DNA from: DASXQK01 sp963724385
GTDB taxonomy: Bacteria > Pseudomonadota > Alphaproteobacteria > Dongiales > Dongiaceae
Length of the DNA: 64,000 nt
Direction: 5' to 3'
Assembly (NCBI GenBank): GCA_963724385.1
Contig: CAVRUJ010000002.1
Span: 682,001 to 746,000 of the forward strand
This document shows positions 60,473 to 64,000 of the stretch, one piece after another (positions within the stretch are counted from its first letter, which is position 1; every line of letters begins with the position of its first letter). A program made the translations under genes and the position numbers. The notes under the pieces were generated by a model, which saw nothing but the letters and a program-made list of their open reading frames with translations, was not told the origin of the DNA and made no database searches.

Positions 60473-62103
60473 TCGACCGGCTGGAGCTTGCCTTCGCCCC
60501 CGGCCTCACGGTCCTGACCGGCGAAACCGGCGCCGGGAAATCGATCCTCCTCGATGCCCTGGGCCTGGCACTTGGCGCCCGCGCCGAAGCGGGGTTGCTG
60601 CGCCGCGGCGCGGACCAGGCGAGCGTGGCGGCGGAGTTCGATCTGCCGCCCCGCCATCCGCTCCGCGCGCTTCTCGACGAGCAAGGCATCGCGGCGGAGG
60701 ATTCGCTCCTGCTGCGCCGGCAGATCGGCGCCGACGGGCGCAGCCGCGCCTTCGTCAACGACGAGCCCGTGGGCGTGGCGCTGCTGCGCCGGATCGGCGA
60801 CGGGCTGGTGGAGATCGTCGGTCAGTTCGAGCAGCACGGGCTTCTCGATCCGGCGACCCACGGTCCGATGCTGGATGCCCTCGGCGGGCATGACGTCGCC
60901 GCGGTCGCTGGGGCCTGGCGCGACTGGCAGACCGCCCGCGAGGCCCGCGCGGCGGCCGAAGCCGAGATCGCCGCCGCCAGGCGGGACGAGGAGTTCCTGC
61001 GCCATGCGGCCGGCGAGCTTGCGGCCCTTGCGCCCATGCCGGGCGAAGAGGCGGAACTGGCGGCGAAGCGCGCCTTGATGATGGCCAGCGGCAAGCTCGC
61101 CGAGGCGATCGATCAGGCGCTCGGCGAGCTTTCCGGCGACCGGGGCGGCGAAAGCCTGCTGAACCAGGCTCGCCGGCGGCTCGATCGCATTGCCGACAAG
61201 GCTCAGGGCCGGTTCGATGCCGCTGTCGCCGCCCTCGACCGGGCTCAGGCGGAGTTGGCCGAGGCCGTGGATCAGCTCAATCGCTTTGCCGCCGAGCTCG
61301 ATGCCGATCCGCGCGCCCTGGAGAAGCTGGAAGATCGCCTGTTCGCGTTGCGCGACCTCGCCCGCAAGCACAACACCCAGGTGGATGCCCTTGCCGCTCT
61401 CGCCGAACGGATCGAGAGCCAGCTCGCCCGCCTCGACGACCGGAGCGGCGACCTTGCACGGCTGACCCAAGCCGAGTCTGTGGCACGTCGAACCTACATG
61501 GCGGCGGCCGAAGCGCTTTCGGCGGCGCGCCAGCGCACCGCCGCCAGGCTCGACAAGGCGGTCAAGGCGGAGCTGGCGCCCCTGAAGCTGGACAAGGCCC
61601 GCTTCGCTACCCGGGTCGAGCGCCTGGCCGAAGGCCAATGGGGCCCATCGGGCATGGACCGGATAGCCTTCGAGGTCGCGACCAATCCGGGCAGCGCGCC
61701 CGGCCCCATCGGGCGCATCGCTTCGGGCGGCGAGCTCGCGCGGTTTCTCCTCGCCCTCAAGGTCGTGCTGGCCGAGGCGGGCGGGGCGGCGACCCTCGTC
61801 TTCGACGAGGTGGACAGCGGCATCGGCGGCGCGACGGCGGCGGCGGTAGGCGAGCGTCTCGCCAGGCTCGCGGCCGGCCGCCAATTGCTCGTCGTCACCC
61901 ACTCGCCCCAGGTCGCGGCCCAGGCGCAGCATCACTGGCGGGTGGAGAAGACCCTCGCCAAGGGCCAGAGCCTGACCCGCGCCGGCAAGCTCGACGACGC
62001 ATCCCGGCGCGAGGAGATCGCCCGCATGCTCTCCGGCGCCACGGTCAGCGACGAGGCGCGCGCAGCGGCCGAAAAGCTCATGACCGCGAAGGCCATGCCA
62101 TGA
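60436..62103 (+). CDS. recN: DNA repair protein RecN
   Basis: RecN is an SMC-like ATPase acting in double-strand break repair. The 555 residues show the N-terminal ATP loop LTGETGAGKSILLDAL (GETGAGKS at about 29-36), a long coiled-coil hinge (about 150-380), the ABC signature SGGELARFLLALK (about 430) and Walker B TLVFDEVDSGIGG (about 453-465). The start ATG 60436 lies within the end of bamD. Its stop overlaps the ligA start as ATGA. Confidence 0.96.
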   Translation: MLLGLAIRDIVLIDRLELAFAPGLTVLTGETGAGKSILLDALGLALGARAEAGLLRRGADQASVAAEFDLPPRHPLRALLDEQGIAAEDSLLLRRQIGADGRSRAFVNDEPVGVALLRRIGDGLVEIVGQFEQHGLLDPATHGPMLDALGGHDVAAVAGAWRDWQTAREARAAAEAEIAAARRDEEFLRHAAGELAALAPMPGEEAELAAKRALMMASGKLAEAIDQALGELSGDRGGESLLNQARRRLDRIADKAQGRFDAAVAALDRAQAELAEAVDQLNRFAAELDADPRALEKLEDRLFALRDLARKHNTQVDALAALAERIESQLARLDDRSGDLARLTQAESVARRTYMAAAEALSAARQRTAARLDKAVKAELAPLKLDKARFATRVERLAEGQWGPSGMDRIAFEVATNPGSAPGPIGRIASGGELARFLLALKVVLAEAGGAATLVFDEVDSGIGGATAAAVGERLARLAAGRQLLVVTHSPQVAAQAQHHWRVEKTLAKGQSLTRAGKLDDASRREEIARMLSGATVSDEARAAAEKLMTAKAMP

Positions 62104-64000
62104 CCCGACGGCCCATGAAGGCAGCCCTGCCGAAGCCCGCCGAGAATCTCACCGAAGCCGAGGCGAAGAGCGAGCTCGCCCGGCTCGCCTCCGAAATCGC
62201 CCACCACAATCAGCTCTACTACCAGCAGGACGCGCCGGAGATTTCCGACGCCGACTTCGATGCCCTGGTCAAGCGCAACCAGGCGATCGAGGCTCGCTTC
62301 CCGAGCTTGCGCCGCGCCGACAGCCCGAGCGCCAAGGTCGGCGCGGCGGTGGCCTCGGGCTTTGCCAAGGTCCGCCACGCGCTGCCCATGCTGTCCCTGG
62401 ACAACGCCTTCGAGGAGGCCGACGTGCGCGACTTCTTCGCCCGCGTCCGGCGGTTCCTCGGCCTGAAGGAGGACGAAGCGATCGAGGTCGCGGCCGAACC
62501 CAAGATCGACGGGCTCTCGGCCAGCCTGCGCTACGAGGACGGCCGCTTCGTCCAGGGCGCCACCCGCGGCGATGGCGCGGAGGGCGAGGACATCACCGCC
62601 AACCTGATGACGCTGACCGACGTTCCCCAACTGCTCAAGGGCCACCGCGGCGGAGGCGTATTCGAAGTGCGCGGCGAGGTCTACATGCGGCGCGACGAAT
62701 TCGCCAAGCTGAACCAGCGCCGGGAGAAGGCCGGCGAGCCCCAGTTCGCCAACCCGCGCAACGCGGCAGCCGGCAGCACGCGCCAGCTCGATCCGACGAT
62801 CACCGCCGAGCGGCCCTTGCATTTCTTCGCCTACGCCCCCGGTCAGATCGACGACCCGAAGGAACTGGGCGACGGCCAGTGGGATTTCCTTGGCCGGCTC
62901 AAGGCCCATGGCTTTGCCGTCAATCCGCTGGCCAAGCGCTGCCACGGCGTCGAGGAGGCGCTCGCCTTCCATGCCGAGATCGCCGCCAAGCGCGCCGACC
63001 TCCCCTATGACATCGATGGCGTCGTCTACAAGGTGAACCGGCGCGACTGGCAGGAACGCCTGGGCATGGTGAGCCGGGCGCCGCGCTGGGCGCTCGCCCA
63101 CAAGTTCCCGGCCGAGCAAGCGGAGACCCGGCTCAACGACATCATTATCCAGGTCGGCCGCACCGGCGCCTTGACGCCCGTTGCGGTGCTGGAGCCGATC
63201 ACCGTGGGCGGCGTCGTGGTGTCGCGGGCAACGCTGCACAACGAGGACGAGATCGCCCGCAAGGACGTGCGGGTGGGCGACCGGGTGATCCTGCAGCGCG
63301 CCGGCGACGTCATTCCCCAGATCATCGCCGTGGTCGAAAAGGCGCGGACCCGGGGCGCCAAGCCCTTCCGGTTTCCCGACCACTGCCCGATCTGCGGCAG
63401 TCTCGCCATCCGCGAGCCGGGCATGGCCGTGCGCCGTTGCACCGGCGGCCTCATCTGCCCGGCCCAGGTGGCCGAGCGCCTCCGGCATTTCGTCAGCCGC
63501 AACGCCTTCGACATCGAAGGGCTGGGCGACAAGCATATCGCCGAGTTCCACAAGGACGGCCTGCTGAAGAACCCGGCCGACATCTTCCGCCTGAAGGACA
63601 AGCGCGAAGCGCTGGAAAATCGCGAGGGCTGGGGCAAGCAATCGGTCGCCAAGCTGCTCGCCGCCATCGAGGCGAGGCGCGAGATCTCGTTGGAGCGGTT
63701 CATCCATGGGCTTGGCATCCCGCAGGTGGGCGAGGCCACGGCGAAGCTGCTCGCCCGCAGCTACGGCTCCCTGAAACGCTGGCGGGAGGCCATGATCGCG
63801 GCGGGCGATCCGGAAAGCGCGGCGTTCCAGGAGCTGGACGCCATCGAGGGCATCGGGCCATCGGTCGCCGCAGACATCGTCGGATTCTTCGCCGAGCCCC
63901 ACAATCTCGCGATCCTCGACGACCTGGAGCGCGAAGTGACGGCGACGGACTACGTCCGCTCGCGCGCGGCCAAGGAATCCCCCGTTGCCGGCAAGACCGT
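62100..64000 (+). CDS. ligA: NAD+-dependent DNA ligase LigA (3' partial)
   Basis: LigA seals nicks during replication and repair using NAD+. About 633 residues are visible before the window ends. The N-terminal NAD-binding Ia domain (EIAHHNQLYYQQDAPEISDADFDAL) is followed by the adenylation lysine K135 (AEPKIDGLSASLRY), the RGDG-type ATRGDGAEGEDIT, NPRNAAAGSTRQLD, the OB fold, the four-cysteine zinc finger (CPICGS...C...CPAQ, about 430-460) and HhH motifs (about 515-610). The BRCT domain lies beyond the window. Start ATG 62100 overlaps the recN stop. Confidence 0.97.
   Translation, partial: MTRRPMKAALPKPAENLTEAEAKSELARLASEIAHHNQLYYQQDAPEISDADFDALVKRNQAIEARFPSLRRADSPSAKVGAAVASGFAKVRHALPMLSLDNAFEEADVRDFFARVRRFLGLKEDEAIEVAAEPKIDGLSASLRYEDGRFVQGATRGDGAEGEDITANLMTLTDVPQLLKGHRGGGVFEVRGEVYMRRDEFAKLNQRREKAGEPQFANPRNAAAGSTRQLDPTITAERPLHFFAYAPGQIDDPKELGDGQWDFLGRLKAHGFAVNPLAKRCHGVEEALAFHAEIAAKRADLPYDIDGVVYKVNRRDWQERLGMVSRAPRWALAHKFPAEQAETRLNDIIIQVGRTGALTPVAVLEPITVGGVVVSRATLHNEDEIARKDVRVGDRVILQRAGDVIPQIIAVVEKARTRGAKPFRFPDHCPICGSLAIREPGMAVRRCTGGLICPAQVAERLRHFVSRNAFDIEGLGDKHIAEFHKDGLLKNPADIFRLKDKREALENREGWGKQSVAKLLAAIEARREISLERFIHGLGIPQVGEATAKLLARSYGSLKRWREAMIAAGDPESAAFQELDAIEGIGPSVAADIVGFFAEPHNLAILDDLEREVTATDYVRSRAAKESPVAGKT

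Overview
The window reads as chromosomal DNA of a GC-rich alphaproteobacterium. A Rhodospirillales-like lineage is my inference. The support is the gene order xerD-aroK-aroB, a cobS/cobT pair next to a J-domain gene, a malyl-CoA lyase, rnpB just ahead of mraZ, and a division and cell-wall (dcw) cluster that runs on through lpxC, bamD, recN and ligA. Two genes are cut by the window edges: secA lacks its 5' end and ligA its 3' end.

Layout. 1-11.3 kb is housekeeping: secA (+), then a leftward series (46-aa membrane peptide, secreted helical-repeat protein, xerD, malyl-CoA lyase, accA), and divergently aroK, aroB, a CorC-type protein and a DUF2889 protein. 11.3-20.5 kb mixes core genes (bolA, EamA transporter, J-domain protein, cobS, cobT, osmC) with accessory signs: a GIY-YIG gene between inverted 30-bp palindromes, two copies of a GC-rich mosaic repeat, a 3'-half tRNA-Lys remnant beside an AT-richer foreign-looking gene, and a VapBC-like toxin-antitoxin pair. 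20.5-37.8 kb is mostly metabolic or membrane accessory content: HdeD-like protein, phosphoesterase, SDR, a DMSP-lyase-type cupin, a MocR regulator with a class III aminotransferase, a class V aminotransferase coupled to a membrane beta-helix protein, B12-dependent methylmalonyl-CoA mutase, a 903-aa coiled-coil membrane protein, and an acyl-ACP/ketosynthase pair divergent from a LpxL-type acyltransferase. 39-64 kb is rnpB followed by mraZ-rsmH-ftsL-ftsI-murE-murF-mraY-murD-ftsW-murG-murC-murB-ddl-ftsQ-ftsA-ftsZ, then lpxC-bamD-recN-ligA, almost all joined by ATGA or GTGA stop/start overlaps.

How the genes fit together. Malyl-CoA lyase releases propionyl-CoA or acetyl-CoA plus glyoxylate. Methylmalonyl-CoA mutase continues propionyl-CoA use and needs B12, and CobS/CobT insert cobalt into B12. 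This suggests an ethylmalonyl-CoA style of carbon assimilation (inferred; the pathway is not complete in the window). The dcw block makes UDP-MurNAc-pentapeptide, lipid I and II and the divisome. LpxC, BamD and possibly the ACP/ketosynthase/acyltransferase group serve the outer membrane.

Most notable: murD is interrupted by an apparent one-base insertion in an otherwise intact essential operon; four MraZ boxes at an exact 10-bp period lie upstream of mraZ; palindrome pairs bracket the GIY-YIG gene; a repeat has supplied the C-terminus of BolA; and there is a tRNA-Lys remnant. I saw no wholly new multi-gene system. The best candidates for undescribed biology are the beta-helix membrane protein coupled to a class V aminotransferase, the mutase-linked coiled-coil protein, and the GIY-YIG/palindrome unit.
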